From: Hericium rajendrae
Taxonomy: Eukaryota; Basidiomycota; Agaricomycetes; Russulales; Hericiaceae
DNA length: 64,000 bases
Assembly: GCA_033439255.1 (NCBI GenBank)
Contig: CM065886.1
Coordinates: 2,356,001 to 2,420,000 of the forward strand
Direction of reading: 5' to 3'
Part shown: in pieces, positions 10,946 to 21,699 of the stretch
Layout of the letters: every line of letters starts with the position of its first letter
Position numbering within the stretch: the first letter of the stretch is position 1
The notes under the pieces: model-generated
What the model saw: only the letters and a program-made list of their open reading frames with translations
What the model was told of the DNA's origin: nothing
Database searches by the model: none
Position numbers and translations under genes: made by a program

Positions 10946-12236
10946 ATGTCTCAGTTGACGCTTCAGTCCACTGCCAAATTGTCCTCTGGTGAGCCTCGGA
11001 CTGCTATCTCCAGAAACACGTCGGCTTCACAAACTGTTTTCGTATAGGTTACGAGATCCCTCTGCTCGGATATGGCCTTTGGTTGAATCGCAATGGAATA
11101 GAAACAGTCGCTGATGCGATCAAGGTGGGATACAGGTACGAAGCTTTCGCTGAATTCGCTGGGCAGGCAATACTCACAGGTTGAACTGCCGATTAGGCAC
11201 ATCGATGTCGCACAATCGTACGGCAACGAAAAAGAGGTTGGTGAAGGTGTGCGGGCGAGTGGAGTTCCGCGGAGCGAGGTCTTCATTAGTGCGTTTTTTC
11301 CATCCCTCTCTCCTTTGGCAATTGGCTAAACCTTCGCTTTTTTAGCTAGCAAGATCATGAACCAGAATCATGGATACGAAAGCACGTTGGCAGGTGTGCA
11401 GCAATCATTGAAACGCCTTGGTTTCGGTAACTCAATATAGCTATAGTATGTCCCCACAATCATATGCTCACGATTCTCAACAACAGATAATATCGATCTC
11501 TTCCTGATTCATGATCCTTTGTCGGGGAAGGAAAGGCGTCTCGCAACGTACCGCGCTCTGTTGAAACTAAGAGACGACGGCAAAATCAAGAGCGTCGGCG
11601 TCTCTAACTAGTACGTGCAGTATATTCTAGTGGACCTCTTTATATTCACCGGGACTGCAGTGGCATTCACCACCTTAAGGAGATCCAGGCGGCGGACTTG
11701 GAATTACCCGCCGTAAACCAGATCGAGGTAACTAGAGGCGCCATCTGTCGGGCTTAAGCCGGGTTACTTATGTGCATACTCTGCAGATCCACCCCTTCTG
11801 CCAGCAGAAGCCTATCGTGGAATGGTGCCGCAAGACCAATGTCGTCGTCGAGGCGTACTGCCCGCTCATACGCGGCAAGATGGACCATCCTGTGATCGTC
11901 CGCATCGCCGAGAAGGTGCGTGCACCTCCGTCGCATACACAATTATTCTCATATTTGCTTTACGCAGCATCAACGCGACCCCGGTCAGATTCTGATCCGA
12001 TGGTCACTCCAGGCTGGGTCAGTCTATACACTCCCTTCCATCTGTTCCATCATATTTTGACGCAACCACGGACGCGCAGCTTCATCCCTCTGCCGAAGAC
12101 GGCCAACCCAGCGCGCATCAGGTCCAACGCCGACGTCTACAACTTCGAGCTCGATGCAGATGACATGAAAGCCTTGAATGACCTAGATCAGGGCGCGGCA
12201 GGAGCAATCAGCTGGAACCCTGTCGATGCAGATTGA
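10946..12236 (+). CDS. Aldo-keto reductase, nine exons
   Basis: Exons 10946-10988, 11048-11135, 11197-11288, 11346-11426, 11487-11610, 11661-11727, 11787-11915, 11968-12017 and 12080-12236 are all in phase and give 276 residues, near the usual size. The AKR catalytic tetrad is visible: Asp47 and Tyr52 in [11 protein letters not shown], Lys77 in TSKIM and His110 in LFLIHDP. The cofactor-side motif FIPLPKT is near the end, so this is an NAD(P)H-dependent carbonyl reductase with a TIM-barrel fold. The region 5' of the ATG stays open in frame from 10859 but has no ATG, so 10946 is the start. Substrate unknown. It resembles the fungal 2,5-diketo-gluconate-reductase-like group. Confidence 0.9.
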
Positions 12237-12605
12237 GCTGTGCGGCTGTACATAGCGGAAGCTAAGTCATCTAGAGATCGAATGCAATCAGAATAAGTCA
12301 AGGGAATGCCTATCGTACATGAACGTCGTGAAGAAAGCAAGATCGCGAAAGCTACACATGTAAGTACAACGAATGCTTATGCGTATGCTACGACTGGTAT
12401 GGAGGAAGCTATGGGTGGACAAACTCCTGCCAGCTCGGCAGTCACCGCACGTCAATCGCGTGGTATGCTGTGTGCTCTCCCTTCTGAAGTAGAACTTACC
12501 CTGATCAAGCCACGTTGCATGACCGATCGCGCATTTCTTATTCTGACACACACAACGTACGAAGTCTACAATATGTAAAGGAAGCTACAGGGCAGATATC
12601 TATGT
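12237..12605. other. Convergent intergenic region
   Basis: 3' flanks of the aldo-keto reductase (plus) and zinc-finger gene A (minus). No gene seen. Confidence 0.4.
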
Positions 12606-13475
12606 CTATACATTCACTGACGAAGACGTGCCTAACCTATCTACGCTATCCGCATTCAGCCTTTTAGTCTTCCTATTCCTTCCCCACGCTGAGCAACGGG
12701 TCCCATCTGCAACATGCCTGTCACGGTGCCATACACGGTGAAACACCATGATGCATTTAGGATTCGGGCAGAAGAAAACCGTCGCTGGATCGAAAGCACC
12801 GTGAGTTACGAACAAGAGCAAAGTAGCATGGCGAAGCGACGGACCTGGCTTTCCGGGCGTGCATGTACCATGTGCATAGTGTCGCTTCGCGATGTAAGCA
12901 CGGTGGAACAGCGATTTGCATCGGTTGCAGATGAATCTGCCCCGTTCGTCTTTGGTGAAGCAGGAGTCTGCCTGCTGTTCTGGATCACTAGAGCTAGGAT
13001 CGTTGTCCTCGGGACCAGCGAGTTCGCTTGACGACGAAGATATTGAGGGACTGAGCAAGGTAGGCGATACAGGCGAAAAACCACGGCGAGTTGACGCGTT
13101 GTCCTCGGGGCCAGCGAGTTCGTTTGACGATGAAGATAATGAAGGACTGAGCAAGGTAGGCGATACAGGCGAAAAAGCACGGGGAATTGACGCGTTGTAC
13201 TGTTCGGGCTCTTGTAGATGGTGATGCGGCACAGGGCTTGACGGCGGACTAGGACGAGGAGCTTGCTGACATTCCGAAACCCGAGGCATGACATCATCAG
13301 ACCGAGATGAGTTGCGCCGCAAGGGAGGCGGCTCAACACTATCGAGACACAAGACCGGTAGGCTGTGGTACCCGTACGCCAAGACGAAGAGATTGTTTGC
13401 CCTCGTCTGGAGCGGCTTCTCGACGGCGCCAAATAAGACTCGAGCAACGAGATCTCGATGGTTATACCTGCCCAT
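12606..13475 (-). CDS. Double C2HC zinc-finger protein, copy A
   Basis: The ATG at 13475 starts MGRYNHRDLVARVLFGAVEK. A serine/proline-rich middle contains two near-identical blocks (RAFSPVSPTLLSPSLSSSS and RGFSPVSPTLLSPSISSSS). Two fingers follow: C-x2-C-x12-H-x5-C and C-x4-C-x12-H-x6-C. A 60-base in-frame intron (12785-12844, GTCCGT...CCAG) probably joins GTCTPGKP to ATVFFCPNPKC, giving 269 residues; unspliced it would be 289. Paralogs are at 34272-35003 (plus, frame-disrupted) and 36275-36880 (plus, second finger cut). Presumably it binds nucleic acid or protein; function unknown. It sits in a duplicated 3-kb unit, so it may be carried by a mobile or amplifying element. The last residues lie outside the shared unit. 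Confidence 0.6.
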   Translation of the reverse strand: MGRYNHRDLVARVLFGAVEKPLQTRANNLFVLAYGYHSLPVLCLDSVEPPPLRRNSSRSDDVMPRVSECQQAPRPSPPSSPVPHHHLQEPEQYNASIPRAFSPVSPTLLSPSLSSSSNELAGPEDNASTRRGFSPVSPTLLSPSISSSSSELAGPEDNDPSSSDPEQQADSCFTKDERGRFICNRCKSLFHRAYIAKRHYAHGTCTPGKPGPSLRHATLLLFVTHGAFDPATVFFCPNPKCIMVFHRVWHRDRHVADGTRCSAWGRNRKTKRLNADSVDRLGTSSSVNV

Positions 13476-15114
13476 GTTAAAAAGACTACAAAGAAATGAG
13501 AAAAAGCGCCGACATAGTATGCTCAAGTGGCTGGATAGGGACTCACGAGGTGTGATAGTGAAGGAGATATCTCGCTACGGGATCAGGCCCTACAGGGCCA
13601 TTTTATGGATTTGAGATGAAAGGTGGCATCTTTATTAAGACTTCGTGCTTTGAGCAGAGTCCACCAGTTCGGTATATTCTCGTCCACCTGTGACGAGAAC
13701 AGAAGAAAACAAGGGTCCATGAACAATCGGACCTGCGCAACAAAAGAAATGCGTGCACTCACTTTACAAAGGCGGGTACTGTCAACGACATCGCTCCTCA
13801 TTCAAATCCTACTGTAGGTCTATTCGGTCTCGGCTCGTACGGAAATTATACGTAGGTCGTTTCAGATATCGGCCGTGCTCAAGGCTGAGACGCACCAGGG
13901 GGATACGAGATGCAAACATAGGTCACCGAGAATAGGGCTTCCTGGAAAACAGTAGATGTGAAAAACAACTAGGAGAGAGCACGCATAACAATATCATATC
14001 AATTTGAGGGCATGACGTGGTCTCCTGTGGAATATCAAGGATACGGAATTCGTCAAAGACTCGAGATATAGCGACTTGCGATACCTTGACTCTGAATCAC
14101 CTGCACAGGTCATCACGGATGGTGTCGATTTGCTATCCAGGACCTCCAATAGCGAGCAAATTTGATCAAGAGTAATCCAGCTGCATGTGCCGTGCGTCTG
14201 ACGAGGATTGCATGGACGTGTGGCCAACGTTGGCAGTCGTGAACAACCTAACGAAGTTGTTGCAAAGGATCCCGGATTCAAACGAAGCGGCCCAGATGGG
14301 GCAGTATTCCGTATGGTGGATTTTAGGAAACGGTTCAAAATCGATCAGATGCCGATGATGCCGATAGATGCCGGTGATGCCGGGCTGATGTTTGGTCGTC
14401 GACCAATTTGTGGGCACATCATGACCCCGGACTCCTCCACAAGTGTACTCTACTCGAGTTCTATATATACTCGAGTATACTATGCTGACTATGCTAAGTC
14501 AGATACGCACCAAAGAATTCGCACCAAGCCAAAATTTGTATATTTGAGAGGTGAAGGATATAATAAACAGGACTACTACATGGAAAAAGTAGTTAAGAGT
14601 CTAATTATCATGAATAGACCTCACACGCGCACAAAATCGCACGCGCAGACAGCGCGGTCGTGCGTATGCCTGGCGTGCATGGCTCCGCGCATGCACATGG
14701 GGCTACCCACAGCAGCCCTGGTGCGTGTCAGTGTACAACCACATTGGCGCGGTCGTGCGTGGCTTTCCGCGCCGTCATTGCGGGCGCATGCGCGTGCATC
14801 AGAACGGCCATGCCCAGCCATGCGTGGGCAGTCACTGGCACATGCAGCCTCGCGTGCACAGAAAAGGCCTTAGGGCTGACCACACCGTGCACGCGCAAGG
14901 CCGTGCATGGCTGCCTGCACCGTCCTTGCGTGCGCCATCGTGGGCGGTGATGTGTGGACCCTGGGAATGGAGGCGGCAGCCAAAACCAAAACCAACAGAG
15001 TACCGGGGGGTGCGAGGGGACCAAGTATCTCAAGTGAGGAGTGAGGTGAGGGCAGCTGAGGGTCACTGCAGCAGGAACAATGGAGCGACTGGTTCGCTAA
15101 GGGCGAGTCTGAGG

Positions 15115-16785
15115 TAGGGTTCGACATGAGTGCACTCGCGGGTGATCCGGATCCGAACCCGTGGGTTTTTGACCTATCCAGGGTGCTGACCTGGATCCGG
15201 ACGGGTTTCAGCCACCGAGTGATCCGGAGCTGTGGGTCGGGTACCTGTGACATCACGGGTCACCCACAGGTCAGTCGGTCCTTACCACTCATAACACAAT
15301 CTTCCCTCTATTTTTTCGCCTTAATCGTTCACTCTTCGCTATAATTCTTCGATGCAATAGAAGGGTGAGTCCTGTAGTGGTTAGAGGGGCTTTAGGTGAG
15401 TCACGAAATCCATTAATTCGATTGTTCTATATTGAACTCAGGAGTCTCGCTCGATAATGAGCGACACTCTCATTTCCTCGTTGTTCTTCGACAACCAATG
15501 ACTGTGTATCAATCTTCGACACCTACCTCACGTCGGCGCCATCCGCGTTTCTCCTCGTCACCCATTCTCACCCCCGCTTTCGACAGTTATCGCCGGTACC
15601 TCCCACATCCTCGTCGACATGTTGACCATATGCCCTAGCTGATCCAGAGCGAAGGCACCACGTGGCGCCGCGCACTCAATCATCTGCGAAGATGTCGAGG
15701 ACATGTATGCGCACATTGCGCAATATCACGAAGCAGGACGCAGCGAAATCGACGTGCGTGCCTTCAATATACGATTGCGCGCATGTCCCAGGTTCCGCAA
15801 CAGCAATGCCCATGCACCAGCCCATGCCATGTCCCGTCCACACCATGTCCCGCCCGCATCACATCCCGCCCGCACCACGTTTCAGCCTGCATCATTTCCT
15901 GCCCACATCACGTCCCGGCCGCATCACGTCATGCCCGCATCATGTCCCGCCTGCATCACATCCTGCCCGCGCCACGTCCTGCCCGTGCCACGTCCCGACC
16001 CTGTCCCGCCTGTGCACGGTCCCACCAATGCCTGTGCATTATGGCCTGCCTCCGCATGGCCTCGCACGCTCGCGCCAGCATATCCCCAGCCGTAGGCCAC
16101 GTCAAAATGTGCACACCGCATGTACGGCTACGCAATATGTACATGCTGGATGTACGGTCATGCTTGCCTTGCTTGCGCATGCAGGCTGCTCGGGGCAGGC
16201 TGTATCAGTGCACCCGCACCCGCGCATGGCGCCCTGCATGTGTACTCACCAACGACCGCGCACGTCCCGTTGAAATATCTGCAGGCGTACGGCCGCACCT
16301 GCTGTGAACACATTCCGTGCGTCACATATGCCCAACCGTCTCGCACTTGGGCTCTGCGCTTCGCGTGTTAATCCCCTCACCTCACGCACGTCCCCAGTGC
16401 CCCACGTGCTGCCTCTTGAACAGGCGCCTCACCTGCACTCCTGAAAACTTGCACGGGCATGGCAAGGAGCATGCATGCAGTGCATGTGAAGCAGCACAGG
16501 CGGTAGTAGGCAATAGCAATATGCAGTATATAGTTACTTATCGAATACTTCATCTGTAAATTACAAATTTGTCAATAAATATACGCCTCGACCACAACCA
16601 AAGTCTGAATGGCGGGTTGCTCGCGGGTTACTCGTGGGTCAATGAATTTGAGGACAACTCTGACCTGGATCCGGACAGGTTTCAGCCACCGAGTGATCCA
16701 GATCCGCAAGTCAGGAACCCGCAGGTAAATTTCGCGGGTTTACCTGTCGTGACCCACAGGTGACTCTGACTCGTGTCCATCCCTA
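15115..16785. mobile_element. Non-autonomous hAT transposon 1
   Basis: It begins TAGGGTTCGACATGAGT and ends with the inverted equivalent (TAGGGATGGACACGAGT read on the minus strand). It is flanked by an exact 8-bp duplication GTCTGAGG (15107-15114 and 16786-16793). TAGGG ends and 8-bp duplications are hAT hallmarks. The subterminal 170 bases carry many CGGGT motifs and match hAT element 2. No transposase is visible. Confidence 0.88.
15828..16010 (+). repeat. 16-bp minisatellite inside hAT element 1
   Basis: About eleven degenerate copies of a CACGTCCCGCCCGCAT-type unit lie head to tail. The frames they open are artefacts of the repeat. Confidence 0.75.
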
Positions 16786-18489
16786 GTCTGAGGCGATCTG
16801 GTGATAAGCAGCTGGGAAGGATGAGGAACGGCTGTAGAATGACAAGGAGAATGACGAGACACACGGGTCTCTGATACGACGGACTAATCCTAGAGAAAAG
16901 GACTGAAAAGCAGCTGATATGACTGAATCTGACGAACGACGCTGCGGGCGGACTGGCCTAAAGAGGGTGGACTTGTCTAAAGTCTGGAGAATGATGAGAA
17001 CAACAGTGAGAGAGACTTCTGAGGTCTGAGCTCTGAGGGGGAAAGGTGCACTGGGGGGTTCTATTCGAAGCTGGGACTCTGTCTACCATACAAGTAAGAA
17101 ACTCGCCCTTGGCGGTCTCGGGCGATCTCAGACTCGGCTGCTCTATGGTACATCTATGGTCCGAAACCATCAAAAGGTGGCATCCAGGCATCCTGTACAA
17201 CACAGACCCGGTACCATAATGCCAGCAACCTGATTGGCTCACCAAAACCGCTGAGGACGACCTGGAGCGAACTTGAAGAAACCTCGGTGAGGCCTGCAGT
17301 AGCTGACAACTCCTGAGATGAGGGACATCACCGCTCTGAGCGAGGTTGGTGGGTGAGGAGCTGGAAGCTGGATGGAAGTGAAGGGGAACTGCATGGAAGA
17401 TGGTGAGATGAGGTCTAACGTTGCTGAACACAGCTTGAGGCGTATCAGCGGAGGCATGGCGGGGCCGTACATTACAGTCCACGCACCGGTGAAGCCGTAC
17501 ACGGCTGCCCATGCCATGCGCGCATGCGCTGGCGTGGTAGTCACTGGCCGTGCACATGCAGTCGGCGGCGTACGTGTCCCCGCTCGTGCAAGCAGGGTCG
17601 TACGCATGCAATCGCAGGCACACGTGGCTGTGCATGTGGGCTGCATCGCACGCCGGGCATGCAGGGGGATGTGGGCATGGGCTTGGGCATGAAGTGGTGG
17701 TGTTGGGTGGGCATGGTAGAGGGCAAATGTGCATCGTACAACGTTTGGTTGAGTCTCGTTGCCACGGCAACGAGACTCCACATCGGCATCGTCGATGGCA
17801 TTGTCGAGGGGCTGGAATGGAGCAGAGTCTTGGGCATGGGCGGGGGGGCGAAGGCGACGGATCGGTCGCGAAAAGACACGAGTATCGTTCATTTGCACGA
17901 ACGATACTGGTTTAATTAGCACAAAAAAATGAAAAAGAACAAAATATTTACTTACCTTAGAGGCCCCCTATGTCCCTGCTGAATCTCCTGACCGTCGAAC
18001 GACGGCAAACGTGTTGCGTTGCATGTGGAAGGAGAGAGTAGAGATGAGGAGAGAGGTGGCTGAGGGAAGGGAATGTGCTGTTGTCGCGCGTTACTCAGGT
18101 GCAGCCAGGTGCAGCCACACACTCAACTTGCGTGGCTGGCGGTTCTGACTCGAGCAAATTGAATAAACTTTTCAAAAATACCAGAGAAAACGAGCACATA
18201 TAACTTCGTTGTTTCTACATGATGAATGAGCTAGATATGTACGTACCATACTGTATGTTGCTGGGTACGCAAGCTAACTTAGTGAAATCTAAAGCACCAG
18301 TCTCTGGCGCAGCAGTCGGCAATACCCGGTCACCGAATTTCGGGCTCTGCCCCGGGCCTGTACTGTCAGGTACTGTCGGATGGTGAAAAGCAAGCGCCGG
18401 CAGTGGAGAGCGAGCGCTGGCAGCGGGTGGACAGCGGGGAGCGAGTGCGAGCAGCGGGGAGTGGCAGGCGGTGCGAGCACCCTCAGCAC
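16786..18489. other. Interior of the 6-kb transposon between the two hAT insertions
   Basis: No supportable gene; long frames here are His/Pro/Cys-rich and artefactual. Two strong hairpins are present: 17751-17778 (GAGTCTCGTTGCC, two-base spacer, perfect inverse) and 17881-17908 (AGTATCGTTC, eight-base loop, perfect inverse). Confidence 0.5.
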
Positions 18490-19971
18490 TAGGGTTCGAC
18501 ACGAGTGCACTCGCGGGTGACCCGGATCCGAACCCGCGGGTTTTTGAGTCAGCGAAAGGGCTGACCTGGATCTGTGCGGGTTTCAGCCACCGGGTGATCC
18601 GGAGCCGCGGGTCAGGTACCTGTGATGTCACGGGTCACTCGCAGGTTTGGCCTCATTCAAGTTTTCCCTTACTATGTACTTACTACACACGCTATCTTTC
18701 TTCACGTCAATCTTCCCGTTTTTGCCATCTATCCTCAAATCAACGGCAGGAAGGGCCTTGCAGAGCGAGAGTGGTCGAAGGTGAGTCCAACAAAACCCTT
18801 GATTCCATTGTATAATACTGATCTAGAGTGTCTCGCTCGTTATCGAGCGAGACATTCGTTTCCCGTTGGTCTGTCAGACCAACAGCACGCACACGCCCCT
18901 CACCTCCCAGCGTGACCTCAACGCGTCGCTCGCACCCTGCTGCTCTTCCCGCACGTGCATTGCTCCTCAGTACCCAGACATGCGCGCATGCCACGCTCAC
19001 CAGCACATGGCCCCGTTGGTCACCGCCATATACGTCCTCCTGCGCAACGCCCCATGCCCCACGGTGCTCCCGATTCTGCTGCTATAGCATCATATTGACT
19101 GGCCGCAGCCGACGTACTACAACGTCGTGTTCTGGCGCATTGTGTGGCTCGCACTCGAGTGGTCCCTCGCGACCACCTGTGCATGTTCGGTGCGCAACGT
19201 CTCTGCACAGCCGGACTTCAACACCCAGCCTGCGCACATTAGCAAGATCGGCGACGCACCACCAAGCATGAATCCAAAGGGGTCGGAGCACAAGTATGCG
19301 CTGGAGGGCATACGGCTTTCCAATATCGCGTGAGTGCTCGGTGGGCCGTTGAGCGGTACACCAGCCGGTATGTACGCTGTCCTTCCCGACGGTTTGCGGC
19401 CACTGACTTGGACACACAGCACATGACTGCTGTCCTATCACATGCTCTCCAGCCGTGCTTGCTCCATACGTGCGCAGAAGCCGCAACACCGGTGCAGGCT
19501 ATGCCAGTGACGGCCACGATGCAGTGGTATGGAAATGTTGGCATCGGAGACACATTGAACAGGTCAGGATCACAGTGTAGCTGAGACGGGAGCAGTGCAG
19601 AAGATGCAGTGCATGCTGCGGTGGGCCCTTGTGACCACACGCAGAAGCACCAGGGCAGTGGGTGATGGTAAGTAGGGTGGCAGTAGTGGCAATTCGAAAG
19701 TGTTGGTGCAGTGTAGTAGACAGGTAGATTAGAAAATTTATGTATATAGTGTAAAAAGTATACCAATAAGACATCATCAATAAATATGTATTAGTCTACA
19801 GGTTACCCGCGAGTTACCTGCGGGTCAATGCATTCTAGCAAAAGCTTGACCTGGATCTGGACAGGTCTCCGCCACCAGGTGATCCGGATCCGCAGGTCAG
19901 GAACCCGCAGGTAAATTTCGCGGGTATACCTGTATTGACCTGCGGGTGACTCTGACTCGTGTCGAACCCTA
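18490..19971. mobile_element. Non-autonomous hAT transposon 2
   Basis: It has perfect 17-bp terminal inverted repeats TAGGGTTCGACACGAGT and an exact 8-bp duplication CTCAGCAC (18482-18489 and 19972-19979). Its ends match hAT element 1 closely, and both carry a GTCTCGCTCG hairpin about 330-340 bases in (18830-18853 here). An open frame at 19127-19333 (VFWRIVWLALEWSLATTCAC) is protein-like and could be a captured host-gene piece. No transposase is seen. Confidence 0.9.
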
Positions 19972-20381
19972 CTCAGCACATGAACATACTAAGATGACTA
20001 AATATGACTTATCTACTAGAAAGGTAATGGTATATGACTAGTCATGGTGAGGGAGAACACTCGGTCTCACTCGGTAGATCTCTTGCTCAGATGAAGACGG
20101 CTGCTCGCGCCGCGTGCGGCGCACCAGCACACGAGCAGCGACGTCGGCGCGCCCGCGGACGGGCCGAGCGTCGTGGAGCCGCTTTTCGCTCACACGCATG
20201 GCGACTCGCGCTTCGACGACGCCGAGTTTCGAACTTCGGAGTGGGCGATTAGCACAATTCCTCTGCACTACGGTTCTCAGGGTCCCGTCTCTGATTACTG
20301 ATCGCCGGCATCGGCATGCGTCCAAACATCAGTGGCAATTGATCGAATCTGAACCGTTTCCTAAAATCCACCATAATTCCG

Positions 20382-21699
20382 GGCCGATCCCGTGCCGGCC
20401 GGTACGTATGTAAGTAGCTCTGACTTGGAAACCTTCATCGATTCATCCTCTGCTCTTCACCATACCTGCATTTCCGCTCTCGATATCATTCCTACACTGA
20501 CGGTGACCAAATCATGCCGCCCTGTGGCCTGTGCATAGGTGAGCATCTGATTTCGAAAGCATCTCATAGTTCCTTGTGGGTACCGAGTTTCATAGGACCG
20601 CTTGTCGTGCTTCGTGAGGGCGTAGCCCTTCGAAAGCAGATAGAGACGCTTCATCTTGGTATCGATATCGTCATAGAAGAATCACGGCTTCTTCTGTGAG
20701 AAAACAAGTCCCGCAGCTCAACGCCGTAGTCCTCGACACAAATTTTGGAGTCTACCCGTCGGAATTCATGTCCTAGATGGAGTATATTCAGATGGAAGCA
20801 CCGAAAGGGAAGCCGAAGACAATAATTCAGTAATGGAGCATACATCGAAGAACAGGCGGACGTCACCATGGTTTTATCTCAGCGGACAAGCTCTCGCGCA
20901 CAACCACCGCGTTGACCCCGGCTTCGCAGCATGTAAGTCGATTTTTGCAGTGAACGATGGCGACGACACGGAACAGCACGTCGTCGCTGTCATCTCTGCT
21001 TCCAGGCTGCGCGTCGTCGGTGACATTTCTCCGCATCTTCGACCTCCACTCAGGCTGCGCAGAATGTAGCCCGCCGAATCCCCACCATGATCCCTCATCA
21101 GCAATTGCGATGCTCCCCGGTCGATCCATCATCAAAGACGTCCACGCCCAACCGCCGCGGCTACGGAACGGAACACGGTGCTCGACGTCTTGCCAAAGAT
21201 ACCAGCCACAGAACGACGTCTCGCAGATCGTCCGCGCATCGACGGCGCCCGAAGTGTCCGAGCTTAGATGGCACGATTAAAGTCTTGTACGTGTTTGTAT
21301 ATGCTGATGAGCTGCACTAGGCTAGCGTCAGTGGCGCACACCTTCCCCTCAACGATGACACTGTCAGCAGTCCGCTCGATCACGGCAATGCAGAAGACAA
21401 CATCCTTCAAACAGACGCACCGAGATTAGATTTAAAATGTCGTGAAGGATGCCGGCAAGTATGAACGCACGCATCGCGGCCGCCGCGGCGACTCCGAGGT
21501 GCACTCCTCCGTGCCACTAGCGGACATCACGCACGTCTAAACTTACGCATCCCCAAACGCACACACCTTTGAAGTTGCCCGCTTAGGCAGCATGCGCACC
21601 CGCGCCGACGTCGGACGCACGCCTAGAACGCTAAATAAACTCTGACAGCCAGCGCCCCGCGCGCGCACCTGCATGGACCCACTATGGACCACGCGGGAC
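20382..21699. pseudogene. Right half of unit A with decayed coding fragments
   Basis: Frames such as 20833-21069 (SKNRRTSPWFYLSGQALAHN; GDDTEQHVVAVISASRLRVV) and 20957-21280 are mirrored in copy B, where the first carries a stop in place of the tryptophan. I cannot tell which frame was the gene. No family recognised. Confidence 0.35.

Larger units (their letters stand above)
14312..20375. mobile_element. DNA transposon of 6,064 bp with long terminal inverted repeats
   Basis: The left end TATGGTGGATTTTAGGAAAC is matched in inverted form at the right end for about 37 bases, with weaker similarity farther in (GATGCCG and CTGATGTTTGG on both sides). It is flanked by an exact 6-bp duplication ATTCCG (14306-14311 and 20376-20381). 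Copy B of the host unit keeps the empty site with a single ATTCCG, which confirms the insertion. Removing the two inner hAT elements leaves about 2.9 kb with no recognisable transposase, so it is probably non-autonomous or badly decayed. The superfamily is unknown; 6-bp duplications are uncommon. Confidence 0.8.
12641..21699. repeat. Duplicated zinc-finger unit, copy A (split by a transposon)
   Basis: The sequence 12641-14311 plus 20376-21699 (about 3.0 kb) is the reverse complement of copy B at 32055-35005. Similarity begins at the zinc-finger gene tail (AGCGTAG) and stops at CGCGGGAC. The 20700-21500 part is the closest match, with mostly point differences. The 13.6-14.3 kb part is more diverged. 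I see no terminal inverted repeat at the unit ends. Confidence 0.75.

Noticed and set aside
15662-16307. Long overlapping plus-strand frames rich in His, Pro and Ser
   Set aside because: Generated by the 16-bp minisatellite inside hAT element 1.
16958-17922. 270- and 227-codon minus-strand frames
   Set aside because: Cys/His/Pro-rich translations of CAT/GCAT-rich noncoding DNA inside the transposon; no consistent motif.
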